Origin: an uncultured Eubacteriales bacterium
Lineage (GTDB): Bacteria; Bacillota; Clostridia; Oscillospirales; Acutalibacteraceae
Assembly: GCA_934462705.1 (NCBI GenBank)
Contig: CAKSIH010000007.1
Span: forward strand, 1-64,000
Direction of reading: 5' to 3'
DNA: 64,000 nt
Shown: positions 50,652 through 59,927 of the stretch, piece by piece
Position numbering within the stretch: the first letter of the stretch is position 1
Layout: the number at the start of each line of letters is the position of its first letter
The notes under the pieces: generated by a model
Seen by the model: the letters and a program-made list of their open reading frames with translations, nothing else
What the model was told of the DNA's origin: nothing
Databases searched by the model: none
Translations under genes and position numbers: made by a program

Positions 50652-51206
50652 ATGCAACAAATATTTAAAAAAACAGAAGAAAGTATGAAGAAAACAATAA
50701 ATGCTCTTGCAAATGATTATGCGTCAATAAGGGCTGGAAGAGCAAACCCTGCTGTACTTGACAAAATAATGGTTGATTATTATGATACACCTACACCAAT
50801 TAATCAATTAGCAGCGATTTCTGTTGCCGAAGCGAGGGCTTTGGTAATTCAGCCATGGGATGCCTCAGTTTTAAAGAGCATTGAAAAAGCAATTCAAACA
50901 TCAGATATAGGAATAAATCCTCAGAATGATGGAAAACTTTTAAGAATTGTTTTCCCTCCAATAACAGAAGACAGAAGACGTGAAATTGTTAAAGATATTT
51001 CTAAAATGTCTGAAGATGCAAAGGTATCTATAAGAAATATACGACGTGATGCAATTGATAAGCTAAAGAAAATGAAAAAAGATTCAGAAATAACAGAAGA
51101 CGATCAAAAACAGGCAGAAAAAAGAGTTCAGGATTTAACAGACAAGTGTTGTAATGATATAGAAGTGTTATCTAACAAAAAACAAAAAGAAATAATGGAA
51201 ATATAA
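50652..51206 (+). CDS. frr: Ribosome recycling factor
   Basis: A 184-residue RRF, which with EF-G splits post-termination ribosomes. Blocks: ASIRAGRANPAVLDKIMVDY, YDTPTPINQLAAISVAEARA, LVIQPWDASVLKSIEKAI, GINPQNDGKLLRIVFPPITE and DRRREIVKDISKMSEDAKVS. The ATG at 50652 follows AAAGGAG by eight bases. Confidence 0.97.
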   Translation: MQQIFKKTEESMKKTINALANDYASIRAGRANPAVLDKIMVDYYDTPTPINQLAAISVAEARALVIQPWDASVLKSIEKAIQTSDIGINPQNDGKLLRIVFPPITEDRRREIVKDISKMSEDAKVSIRNIRRDAIDKLKKMKKDSEITEDDQKQAEKRVQDLTDKCCNDIEVLSNKKQKEIMEI

Positions 51207-51236
51207 ATTTTATTTACCAATAGGCTGTGATTTATT

Positions 51237-51965
51237 TTGAGTTTATTTAATAAAAATAATGTATGTAAAGATTTTCCTGAACATATAGGAATTATTATGG
51301 ATGGAAATGGAAGATGGGCAAAAAAGCGCGGCTTGCCAAGATCGATAGGACATAAAAAAGGTGCTAATACATTTAGGAAAATAGTTAAATATTGCAGCAA
51401 AATAGGAATAAAGTATTTGACTGTATATGCTTTTTCTACTGAAAACTGGAAAAGACCGAAAGAAGAAGTAGATTATTTAATGAGGCTTTTTGATAGTTAT
51501 CTGAGGGAAGCTTTAGAGGATTTTAAAGAGGAGAACATAAAGGTTATATTTTTAGGAGATAAAAAAGGTTTTTCGAAAAGTTTACAAGACTTAATAAAAA
51601 AAGTTGAGGAAGCTTCTTCAAACAAAGATGGAATGGTTTTAAATATAGCTATGAACTATGGTGGTAGAAAAGAAATAATTTACGCTATTAAAAGTTTGAT
51701 TTTTGATGCAAAGGAAAATGGCATTAATTTAAATGAAATAACTGAGCAGATGATTTCAGATAGATTATATACAAGTGGCCAGCCAGACCCCGACCTTATA
51801 ATTAGGCCAAGTGGTGAGTATAGAATTTCAAATTTTTTACTTTGGCAGTCAGCTTATTCAGAATATGTTTTCATGGATATATTGTGGCCAGATTTTAAAC
51901 CTGAGGATTTACAAAAAGCTTTAAATGAATATGCGTCAAGAAATAGACGTTTTGGAGGTGTATAA
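51237..51965 (+). CDS. uppS: Isoprenyl transferase (undecaprenyl diphosphate synthase)
   Basis: Makes the C55 lipid carrier for cell wall and polysaccharides from FPP and IPP by cis-prenyl transfer. 242 residues: HIGIIMDGNGRWAKKRGLPR (catalytic Asp), LTVYAFSTENWKRPKEEV, LNIAMNYGGRKEII, TSGQPDPDLIIRPSGEYRIS and SEYVFMDILWPDF. The TTG start has only a weak ribosome site. The carrier would also serve the polysaccharide operon at 992-9643. Confidence 0.96.
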   Translation: MSLFNKNNVCKDFPEHIGIIMDGNGRWAKKRGLPRSIGHKKGANTFRKIVKYCSKIGIKYLTVYAFSTENWKRPKEEVDYLMRLFDSYLREALEDFKEENIKVIFLGDKKGFSKSLQDLIKKVEEASSNKDGMVLNIAMNYGGRKEIIYAIKSLIFDAKENGINLNEITEQMISDRLYTSGQPDPDLIIRPSGEYRISNFLLWQSAYSEYVFMDILWPDFKPEDLQKALNEYASRNRRFGGV

Positions 51966-52796
51966 ATGCTAAAAAGGACAATTTCCGGTTTAGTAGGGGT
52001 TGTACTAGTACTTGCACTATTAGTGTTTAATCAGAGCATACCAATACTTTTAAATATAATAGTTGCGTTGGTTTGTGCAAGTGCGACGTATGAAATATTT
52101 TCTGCAATGGGCATTTATAAAATGGTGGAAATTACACTTCCAAGCATAATTTTTTCTATAATTATGCCTATATTTGGGTTTGGGTTTGTGTGGCAAATTT
52201 CTTGGTACTTATATACTTTTATAATATTTTGTATGCTTGTGTTTTTGCATAGGGCACTTAGCTTTAAAGATATTGCAGTTATTTATAGCATGACCATGCT
52301 TATATCAATTTCGCTTGGGTACCTCATTAAATTAAGAGATTTTGGCGGGCAGAACTTTGGAACATTTTATGTGCTTTTAGGTTTAGCTATCCCTTGGTTA
52401 TGTGATACGGGAGCTTATTTTTCTGGTAAGTTTTTTGGAAAAAGAAAGCTTTGTCCAGAGATAAGTCCTAAAAAGACTATTGCAGGTGTAGTTGGAGGAA
52501 TTATCATTTCTACCCTTTTAACCTTACTTGTTTGTGTAATTTGTAAGATGTATTTTTTAAAGGTTAATGTAAATGTGCATTACTTTAAAATAGCAATTAT
52601 TGCTGTTATTGCTTCAATTATTTCTGTTATGGGTGATCTTATTTTTTCAATGGTAAAAAGGGGATGCCATATAAAGGATTTTGGAAATATAATTCCTGGC
52701 CATGGTGGAATTTTAGATAGGTTTGACAGCGTTATTTTTACAGTACCATTTATTTATATTATTTTAAGATATGTTAATATCGTTAGTTTGTTATAG
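51966..52796 (+). CDS. cdsA: Phosphatidate cytidylyltransferase
   Basis: Converts phosphatidic acid and CTP to CDP-diacylglycerol. 276 residues with about eight membrane helices. The family signature SMVKRGCHIKDFGNIIPGHG followed by GILDRFDSVIFTVPF is complete, and CDTGAYFSGKFFGKRKLCPE with ISPKKTIAGVVGG is the conserved middle block. The ATG directly follows the uppS stop; GGAGGTG lies inside uppS. Confidence 0.95.
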   Translation: MLKRTISGLVGVVLVLALLVFNQSIPILLNIIVALVCASATYEIFSAMGIYKMVEITLPSIIFSIIMPIFGFGFVWQISWYLYTFIIFCMLVFLHRALSFKDIAVIYSMTMLISISLGYLIKLRDFGGQNFGTFYVLLGLAIPWLCDTGAYFSGKFFGKRKLCPEISPKKTIAGVVGGIIISTLLTLLVCVICKMYFLKVNVNVHYFKIAIIAVIASIISVMGDLIFSMVKRGCHIKDFGNIIPGHGGILDRFDSVIFTVPFIYIILRYVNIVSLL

Positions 52797-52810
52797 ATTT
52801 GGGTGATAAA

Positions 52811-53974
52811 GTGATAAGCAGTTTGGCAGTGATAGGGAGTACGGGGTCAATTGGTGTAAATGCTCTTAAAATTGCAAAAGATTTAAACATAAGAGTTTTA
52901 GCACTTGCTGTTAATAAAAATATAGAACTTTTAAAAAAGCAAGTAAAGGATTTTAATCCCAAAATTGTTGCGGTGTATGATTTAAATGCAGCAACAAAAT
53001 TAAAAGATGATCTTAGAGGTACCGAGATAAAAGTACTTTCAGGAATGGAGGGCCTTTGTGAGGTTGCATCTTTTTCTGGGGCAGATATGCTTTTAAATTC
53101 TGTTGTTGGCATGGTTGGGTTGCTTCCGACTGTTTGCGCTATTAAAGCAGGAAAAAACATTGCTCTTGCGAATAAAGAAACTTTAGTTGCTGGTGGTTCT
53201 ATAGTGATGAAATTAGCAAGAGAAAAAAATGTTAAAGTTTTGCCTGTAGATAGTGAGCACTCTGCTATTTTTCAATGTTTACAGGGTGCGCCGAAAGGCA
53301 AAAAAGCTTTAAAAAAGATTATTCTTACAGCTTCTGGTGGGCCTTTTTTTGGCAAAAATTTAAATTTTTTAAGCACGGTAAAAAAAGCTCAAGCGTTAAA
53401 GCATCCCAATTGGAGCATGGGTGCAAAAATTACTATTGACTCTGCGACTATGATGAACAAGGGTCTTGAAATTATTGAAGCTAAATGGTTGTTTGACTTA
53501 CCGGTTGATAAAATAGACGTAGTTATTCATAGAGAAAGTGTTGTCCATTCATTGGTTGAGTATGCTGATAATTCTATGATAGCACAGCTTGGTGTCCCCG
53601 ATATGAAAATACCAATACAGTATGCCTTTACTTATCCTGAAAGGTATCATTGCAATGTTAATGAGCTTGATTTAACCGATGTTTGCAATTTATCATTTTA
53701 TAAACCAGATGAAGAAACATTTAAGAGTATGAAATTATGTCGCGATGCCATAAAAGCAGGGGGAATTATGCCGGCAATTGTGAATGGTGCAAATGAAGAA
53801 GCTGTTAGACTTTTTCTTAGTAATAGAATTTCCTTTTTAGAAATAAGTAATATAGTTGAAAGAGCAATGAAGAATTTTCAAAATATAGATGCGCCATCAC
53901 TTGATAATATTTTAGAAGCGGATACAAAGGCAAGGGCATTTGTTAATATGAACGCTTTTAAATTGGAGGAGTAA
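52811..53974 (+). CDS. dxr: 1-deoxy-D-xylulose-5-phosphate reductoisomerase
   Basis: The second enzyme of the MEP isoprenoid pathway; reduces and rearranges DXP to MEP with NADPH and a divalent metal. 387 residues: LAVIGSTGSIGVNAL (NADPH), AGKNIALANKETLVAGG, the metal and substrate blocks PVDSEHSAIFQCLQG, TASGGPFFG, LKHPNWSMGAKITIDSATMM, NKGLEIIEAKWLF and VVIHRESVVHSLVEY. The GTG at 52811 is preferred, with GGGTGAT upstream, over TTG at 52799. Confidence 0.96.
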   Translation: MISSLAVIGSTGSIGVNALKIAKDLNIRVLALAVNKNIELLKKQVKDFNPKIVAVYDLNAATKLKDDLRGTEIKVLSGMEGLCEVASFSGADMLLNSVVGMVGLLPTVCAIKAGKNIALANKETLVAGGSIVMKLAREKNVKVLPVDSEHSAIFQCLQGAPKGKKALKKIILTASGGPFFGKNLNFLSTVKKAQALKHPNWSMGAKITIDSATMMNKGLEIIEAKWLFDLPVDKIDVVIHRESVVHSLVEYADNSMIAQLGVPDMKIPIQYAFTYPERYHCNVNELDLTDVCNLSFYKPDEETFKSMKLCRDAIKAGGIMPAIVNGANEEAVRLFLSNRISFLEISNIVERAMKNFQNIDAPSLDNILEADTKARAFVNMNAFKLEE

Positions 53975-53976
53975 AA

Positions 53977-55044
53977 ATGTTTATTACTGTAATTTTAATA
54001 ATACTAGCAATACTTCTTTTTTCCCTTATTATATTTATACACGAGCTTGGCCATTTTATGACAGCAAAGGCATTTGGTGTTAAGGTAAATGAATTTGCTT
54101 TAGGTATGGGACCAACATTATTTAAATTTAAAAAAAATGATACCCAGTACTCAATAAGAGCATTTCCCATAGGTGGGTTTTGTGCAATGGAGGGAGAGGA
54201 TAACGGAAGCAAATCAGAAGGGGCGTTATCCTCAAAACCTGTTTGGCAAAGAATTATAGTTGTTGCAGCAGGTGCTATAATGAACATAATATTAGCATTT
54301 ATTTTTATGTTTATAATTTTAGCCCAGCAGCCTCAATTTGCATCTACGACAATTGCTAAATTTGCAGATAACGCTGTGACACCTAATTCTGGTTTGAGAG
54401 TAGGAGATACAATTGTATCTATAGATGGATATAAAATAGCAACAGCTACAGATTTAAATTTTATGTTAGCTATTAATAAAACCTTTACTGCAGATATTTC
54501 TGTTATTAGGGATGGGCAAATTGTAGATTTACCAGATGTAAAGTTTGGAAGTAACGCTGGTGATGATGGTAAAGAAATTATTGTTAGGGATTTTTTGGTA
54601 AAACCAATTGAAAAAAATATTATAACCCTTACACAAAGGTCTTTTTTAGAAATGGTTTCAAATATTCGAATGACTTATTCAAGCTTTATTGGTGTAATAA
54701 CAGGAAAATTTAGTGTAAATGAGGTTTCTGGCCCGGTTGGTATAGTTAAAGCTATAACAGATTCTGCATCGGAAGGGCTTAAAGTTAGCTTAATGCAAGC
54801 AATAAATAATATAATTATGATAATGATGCTGCTTTCAGTTAGTTTAGGTGTAATGAATTTATTGCCATTTCCGGCACTTGATGGTGGGAGACTTTTATTT
54901 TTAGCAATAGAAGCATTTATTAGAAGACCATTAAGTCCAAAGTATGAAGGAATGGTACACACAATCGGATTTGTAATATTAATGTTGTTAATTTTGGCGG
55001 TTACTTTAAACGATGTATTTAAATTATTTAGAGCTGGTACGTAA
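53977..55044 (+). CDS. rseP: RIP metalloprotease (RseP/RasP family)
   Basis: A site-2-type intramembrane zinc protease, 355 residues. The zinc motif HELGH is at residues 22-26 within the first helix, a single PDZ domain lies at about residues 125-195 (NSGLRVGDTIVSIDGYKI), and the third zinc ligand is in NLLPFPALDGGRLLF. It cleaves anti-sigma factors and leftover signal peptides. Its ATG is two bases after dxr. Confidence 0.95.
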   Translation: MFITVILIILAILLFSLIIFIHELGHFMTAKAFGVKVNEFALGMGPTLFKFKKNDTQYSIRAFPIGGFCAMEGEDNGSKSEGALSSKPVWQRIIVVAAGAIMNIILAFIFMFIILAQQPQFASTTIAKFADNAVTPNSGLRVGDTIVSIDGYKIATATDLNFMLAINKTFTADISVIRDGQIVDLPDVKFGSNAGDDGKEIIVRDFLVKPIEKNIITLTQRSFLEMVSNIRMTYSSFIGVITGKFSVNEVSGPVGIVKAITDSASEGLKVSLMQAINNIIMIMMLLSVSLGVMNLLPFPALDGGRLLFLAIEAFIRRPLSPKYEGMVHTIGFVILMLLILAVTLNDVFKLFRAGT

Positions 55045-55068
55045 TTTTGTTTAATTTGGGAGATTTTT

Positions 55069-56118
55069 ATGAAAAGACGATTTTCAAAAACCATTAAAGT
55101 TGGAAATGTAAAAATAGGGGGAGATGAGAAAATTGCAGTTCAGTCGATGCTTAATATTCCCCCGGAAAATATAGATGAGAATATAAAGAGTGCTCTTGAG
55201 CTTGAAAGAGCTGGCTGCGATATAATAAGGGTAGCTATACCAAATAAAAATAGTGTTAGACTAATTGAAAAATTAAAAGAAAAAATTAATATTCCAATTG
55301 TTGCTGATATTCACTTTGATTACAGGCTAGCAGTTGAATCTGCTGCTGCTGGGGTTGATAAAATAAGAATTAACCCTGGCAATATTGGAGATGAGAGTAG
55401 GGTTAAGGCTGTTGTTGACGCTTGTAAAATAAAAGACATTCCTATTAGAATAGGTGTAAATTCGGGCTCAATAGAGAAAAACATATTAAAAGAGTACGGA
55501 GCTCCAACTGCTGAAGCAATGTGTAAAAGTGCTTTCTATCATGTGGCTTTATTGGAAAAATTTGATTTTGATAATATTGTAATTTCATTAAAGTCATCAG
55601 ATTTAAACACAATGGTTAAAGCATATGAGCTAATTGCAGAAAGGTGTACATATCCACTACATTTAGGTGTAACCGAAGCAGGTACACCTAAAATGGGGTT
55701 AATTAAATCTTCAATAGGGATAGGATCTCTTTTGCTTAAGGGAATAGGTGATACAATTAGGGTTTCACTTACAGCGGATCCGCTGTTGGAAGTTGAAGCC
55801 GGCAAAAATATTCTTAAAGCAGTTAATCCTCATGAAGGTGGAGTTAAGATTATTGCTTGTCCAACTTGTGGCAGAACTAAGATAGACATTATAAAAATAG
55901 CGAATGAGGTTGAGAAAAGGCTTTTTAATTGTAAAAAAAATATAAAAGTTGCAATTATGGGCTGTGCTGTTAACGGTCCCGGGGAAGCAAGAGAAGCTGA
56001 TATTGGTATTGCTGGTGGCGATGGTGTAGGGCTTATTTTCAAAAAAGGGGAAGTAATAAAAAAAGTGGATGAAAAAAATTTAGTTAATGAATTAATGTTG
56101 GAAGTGGAAAGTTTATAA
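55069..56118 (+). CDS. ispG: 4-hydroxy-3-methylbut-2-enyl diphosphate synthase (IspG)
   Basis: The iron-sulfur enzyme of the MEP pathway, reducing MEcPP to HMBPP. 349 residues: VGNVKIGGDEKIAVQSMLN, PIVADIHFDYRLAVESAAAG, KIRINPGNIGDESRV, and the [4Fe-4S] cluster ligands in IIACPTCGRTKIDI and MGCAVNGPGEAREADIGIAG. It stands between rseP and polC as in most Clostridia. Confidence 0.96.
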   Translation: MKRRFSKTIKVGNVKIGGDEKIAVQSMLNIPPENIDENIKSALELERAGCDIIRVAIPNKNSVRLIEKLKEKINIPIVADIHFDYRLAVESAAAGVDKIRINPGNIGDESRVKAVVDACKIKDIPIRIGVNSGSIEKNILKEYGAPTAEAMCKSAFYHVALLEKFDFDNIVISLKSSDLNTMVKAYELIAERCTYPLHLGVTEAGTPKMGLIKSSIGIGSLLLKGIGDTIRVSLTADPLLEVEAGKNILKAVNPHEGGVKIIACPTCGRTKIDIIKIANEVEKRLFNCKKNIKVAIMGCAVNGPGEAREADIGIAGGDGVGLIFKKGEVIKKVDEKNLVNELMLEVESL

Positions 56119-56148
56119 TTAGGGTTAATTTGTAGGAGGCCTTTTGTT

Positions 56149-59100
56149 TTGAAGAGCTTTGGAAAGTTTTTAGAAAACTATATAGACATAAAAGATATAC
56201 CCTTAGTTGTTACTTCTGGTATAGTAAATTCTTTAAAAATAAATAAGGAAGAAAGAAATTTAGAGCTTAACGTTACGTTTTCTGAGCTTGTAAAGCGTAA
56301 CGTTTTTTTTGATATAGAAAAAATGTTAGTTACAACTGATTTAAATTTAAAAAGCACTACTATATTTCCTAAATTTCCTGAATCATGTTTTTGTGAAAGC
56401 TATTATACAGAAATTGTAAAAGAAATAATAAGAAGGCACTTTAGTATTTCAGGCACCTTACAAGGGTCTACGGCGAAGCTTTGTGGTGAAGATTTGATTG
56501 TTTCTCTAAAGCATGGAGGAAAAAATGTTTTAATCAGTAAAAAATTTGATTTCATGTTATCAAGAATGATTCAAAGAGAGTTTGGAATTAATTTAAGTAT
56601 TAAGTTTGATGGGAATGTATCTGTTGATGAGGTGGTTAAAACATTTGCAGAGAAAAAAATTCTTGAAACTGAGAGAAAAATAAGGAAAAAACTTATTGAA
56701 AAAGTAGAATTATATGAATCTAATATGGAAGAAAAACCGCAAAGGGTTGCTATATCTATGAGAAAAGAGGAAAACTTATTTCCATCGCCTGTTTTGTCAT
56801 CTGCAAGGACGATTTTGGGCAAGGGAATAAAAACGGAACCTGTGGAAATTAGGTCTATTAATCAAGATTCTGGTATGGTCACAGTTTGGGGAGAAGTAAT
56901 TTCTATCGATGCAAAAAAATCAAAAGATGGAACAAAAAAAATATATTCAATTAATATTACAGATTATACAAGCTCCATAACAATTAAATTGATAGCGGAT
57001 AAAGAAAAGTGGAAAATTTTTGATGCTATAAATAAAGAAATGACATTGCTTGTAAAGGGTGAAGCAACATTTGATACTTATATAAAGGAGGTTGTAATAC
57101 GCCCGCGGAATATTGATAAGATAGATAAGATTAAAGTGATAGATAATGCGAATGAAAAACGTGTTGAATTACATTTGCATAGCAACATGTCAGCTATGGA
57201 TGGAGTTACACCGGTTTCTAAGCTTATACGAAGAGCGTATGATTGGGGCCATAAAGCAGTAGCTATAACAGATCATGGAGTAGCTCAGGCTTTTCCGGAT
57301 GCCATGAATGAAGCTATTAAGATTCAAAAAAACGGTGGAAACATTAAGGTAATTTATGGTGTAGAGGCTTATTTTGTTGATAATACGGGAGAGGAGAAAG
57401 ATATAAAAAAATTAAGGTCATATCATCAAATTATTATAGTAAAAAATAAAGTAGGATTAAAAAATCTTTATAGACTTATTTCTAAGGCACATCTTAATTA
57501 TTTTTATAAAAAACCTCGAATTCCTAAAACTGAGCTAGAAAAATACAGAGAAGGTTTGATTATAGGAACCGCTTGTGAAGCAGGGGAACTTTTTAGAGCT
57601 ATTTTGGAAGGAAAAACTGAAGATGAACTTTTAGAGATAGCTAAGTTTTATGATTATCTTGAAATACAGCCTATTGGAAACAATCAATATTTATTCAGAG
57701 AAGGCCGAGTGAGTAGCATAGATGAGCTAAAAAGATTCAATAAAACTATCGTTGACTTAGGTGAAAAGTTAAAAAAGCCTGTTGTAGCTACTTGTGACGT
57801 ACACTTTTTAGATCCGCATGAGGCTAAGTATAGGGAAATTTTAATGGCTGGACAAGGATATGCTGATGCGTCAAACCAAGCTCCTTTATATTTTAGAACA
57901 ACAGAAGAAATGCTTGCGGAGTTTTCTTATTTGGGAAGTCAAAAAGCTTATGAAGTTGTTGTAACAAACACAAACAAAATTGCTGACATGATAGATGATG
58001 TACGTCCAATACCTTCTGGGGTATTTCCACCTTTTATAGAAGGCGCAGAGGAACAATTAGTTTCTATAACTTGGGAACGAGCAAAAAAAATGTATGGAAA
58101 TCCACTTCCTAATATAGTATATGAGAGATTGAAAAAGGAACTTGACTCCATAGTAAAACATGGTTTTTCAGTTCTTTACATGACGGCACAGAAATTGGTT
58201 GCTGATTCGGAAGCTCATGGGTATTTGGTTGGTTCTAGAGGTTCTGTTGGTTCCTCATTTGTAGCTACGATGTCTGGAATATCGGAAGTAAACCCTCTTG
58301 TTCCACACTATGTTTGTAGGAACTGTAAAAATAGTGAATTTGTTACAGACGGAAGTTATGGGTCCGGTTTTGATTTGCCTGAGAAAAGATGTCCTAGATG
58401 TGGAGAGATATACTATAGAGATGGTCATAATATACCATTCGAGACATTTTTGGGCTTTGATGGAGATAAAACTCCGGATATAGACCTTAACTTTTCAGGA
58501 GAATACCAAAGCGATGCACATAGATATACAGAGAAACTTTTTGGAAAAGACAATGTTTTTAAAGCTGGTACAATTGCCACAATAGCAGATAAAACAGGTA
58601 TTGGCTTTGTAAAAAAATATGCTGAGCAAAGAGGAATAGTTTTACGCAAAGTTGATGAGGAGCGGCTTGCAGCTGGATGCACAGGAATAAAAAGGACTAC
58701 AGGGCAACATCCCGGAGGAATGGTTGTTGTACCTAAAGGTATGGAAATATATGATTTTTGTCCGGTACAAAGACCAGCAAACGACCAAAAGTCAGATAGT
58801 ATAACAACACATTTTGATTTTCACTCTATTCATGATACAATATGTAAACTTGATGAGCTAGGGCATGATGTTCCTTCTATTTATAGGTATTTAGAAGATT
58901 TTACAGGGATTTCAGTTATGGACGTTTCCATGAGCGATAAAAAGGTAATGTCCTTATTTACTTCAACAGAGGCGCTTGGTGTTACTCCGGAAGCTATAGG
59001 ATCAAAAACGGGTACGTTTTCTTTGCCAGAGGTTGGAACTCATTTTGTAAGACAGATGCTATTAGATGCAAATCCTAAAACATTTTCAGATTTAATTCAA

Positions 59101-59904
59101 ATTTCAGGATTATCTCATGGGACTGATGTTTGGTTAGGGAATGCTCAAGATTTAATTAAGAATAAAATATGTACGATTTCTGAAGTGATTGGTACTAGAG
59201 ATAGCATTATGACGTATCTTATGCAGAAGGGCATTGAACCTAAAATGGCATTTAAAATTATGGAAATAGTAAGAAAGGGAAAGGCACAGAAACTTTTAAC
59301 TGAAGAGCATATAAATATAATGAAGGAGCATAATGTTCCAAGTTGGTATATTGATTCTTGTATGAAAATAAAATATATGTTTCCAAAAGCTCATGCGACA
59401 GCATATATGATTTCGACCCTACGGCTTGGTTGGTATAAGGTATATAAGCCGGTTGAGTATTATGCTGCATATTTTACTGTGCGAAGTGAGGATTTAGACG
59501 GAAGCTTATTAATTAAAGGAAAAAATGCTGTAAAGCACAAAATGGAAGAAATAAAAGCAAAAGGTAAAGAAGCGTCTATAAAAGAACATGCTACTTTTGC
59601 AACATTACAAATAGTGAATGAAATGCTTGAGAGAGGAATAGAAATTTTACCAATTGATGTATATAAATCTGATTCATATAAATATATAATTGAAAACGGA
59701 AAAATTAGACTACCCTTTTCTTCTTTGCCTGGTGTTGGCGATGCCGCTGCAAACAGTTTGGCTATAGCTGGGAGGCAGGGAAAATACATTTCTATAGATG
59801 AATTGCAAGCTAGAACAGGTGCATCGAAAACTGTAATCGAAATGTTAGAAGAATCTGGGGCACTTGATGGGATACCTCAGAGCAGCCAGCTATCATTGTT
59901 TTAA
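56149..59904 (+). CDS. polC: DNA polymerase III PolC-type alpha subunit, without exonuclease domain
   Basis: The main replicative polymerase of low-GC Gram-positives. 1251 residues against about 1430-1440 in the family. Order: N-terminal domain, OB fold (residues about 235-330), PHP part (VELHLHSNMSAMDGVTPVSK, ITDHGVAQAFPDAMNEAIK), then at residues about 405-425 GVEAYFVD is followed after about 15 residues by YHQIIIVKNKVGLKNLYR. In Bacillus these flank a 180-190-residue DnaQ-like 3'-5' exonuclease, which is absent here, with no FDxETTGL motif. The palm and fingers are intact: zinc knuckle CRNCKN/CPRCG, FLGFDGDKTPDIDLNFSGEY, TGQHPGGMVVVP, DISGLSHGTDVWLG-type block, and a C-terminal HhH. TTG start with AGGAGG upstream. 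Confidence 0.93.
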   Translation: MKSFGKFLENYIDIKDIPLVVTSGIVNSLKINKEERNLELNVTFSELVKRNVFFDIEKMLVTTDLNLKSTTIFPKFPESCFCESYYTEIVKEIIRRHFSISGTLQGSTAKLCGEDLIVSLKHGGKNVLISKKFDFMLSRMIQREFGINLSIKFDGNVSVDEVVKTFAEKKILETERKIRKKLIEKVELYESNMEEKPQRVAISMRKEENLFPSPVLSSARTILGKGIKTEPVEIRSINQDSGMVTVWGEVISIDAKKSKDGTKKIYSINITDYTSSITIKLIADKEKWKIFDAINKEMTLLVKGEATFDTYIKEVVIRPRNIDKIDKIKVIDNANEKRVELHLHSNMSAMDGVTPVSKLIRRAYDWGHKAVAITDHGVAQAFPDAMNEAIKIQKNGGNIKVIYGVEAYFVDNTGEEKDIKKLRSYHQIIIVKNKVGLKNLYRLISKAHLNYFYKKPRIPKTELEKYREGLIIGTACEAGELFRAILEGKTEDELLEIAKFYDYLEIQPIGNNQYLFREGRVSSIDELKRFNKTIVDLGEKLKKPVVATCDVHFLDPHEAKYREILMAGQGYADASNQAPLYFRTTEEMLAEFSYLGSQKAYEVVVTNTNKIADMIDDVRPIPSGVFPPFIEGAEEQLVSITWERAKKMYGNPLPNIVYERLKKELDSIVKHGFSVLYMTAQKLVADSEAHGYLVGSRGSVGSSFVATMSGISEVNPLVPHYVCRNCKNSEFVTDGSYGSGFDLPEKRCPRCGEIYYRDGHNIPFETFLGFDGDKTPDIDLNFSGEYQSDAHRYTEKLFGKDNVFKAGTIATIADKTGIGFVKKYAEQRGIVLRKVDEERLAAGCTGIKRTTGQHPGGMVVVPKGMEIYDFCPVQRPANDQKSDSITTHFDFHSIHDTICKLDELGHDVPSIYRYLEDFTGISVMDVSMSDKKVMSLFTSTEALGVTPEAIGSKTGTFSLPEVGTHFVRQMLLDANPKTFSDLIQISGLSHGTDVWLGNAQDLIKNKICTISEVIGTRDSIMTYLMQKGIEPKMAFKIMEIVRKGKAQKLLTEEHINIMKEHNVPSWYIDSCMKIKYMFPKAHATAYMISTLRLGWYKVYKPVEYYAAYFTVRSEDLDGSLLIKGKNAVKHKMEEIKAKGKEASIKEHATFATLQIVNEMLERGIEILPIDVYKSDSYKYIIENGKIRLPFSSLPGVGDAAANSLAIAGRQGKYISIDELQARTGASKTVIEMLEESGALDGIPQSSQLSLF

Positions 59905-59927
59905 ATTATTTTTGAGAGGGAGATGCT

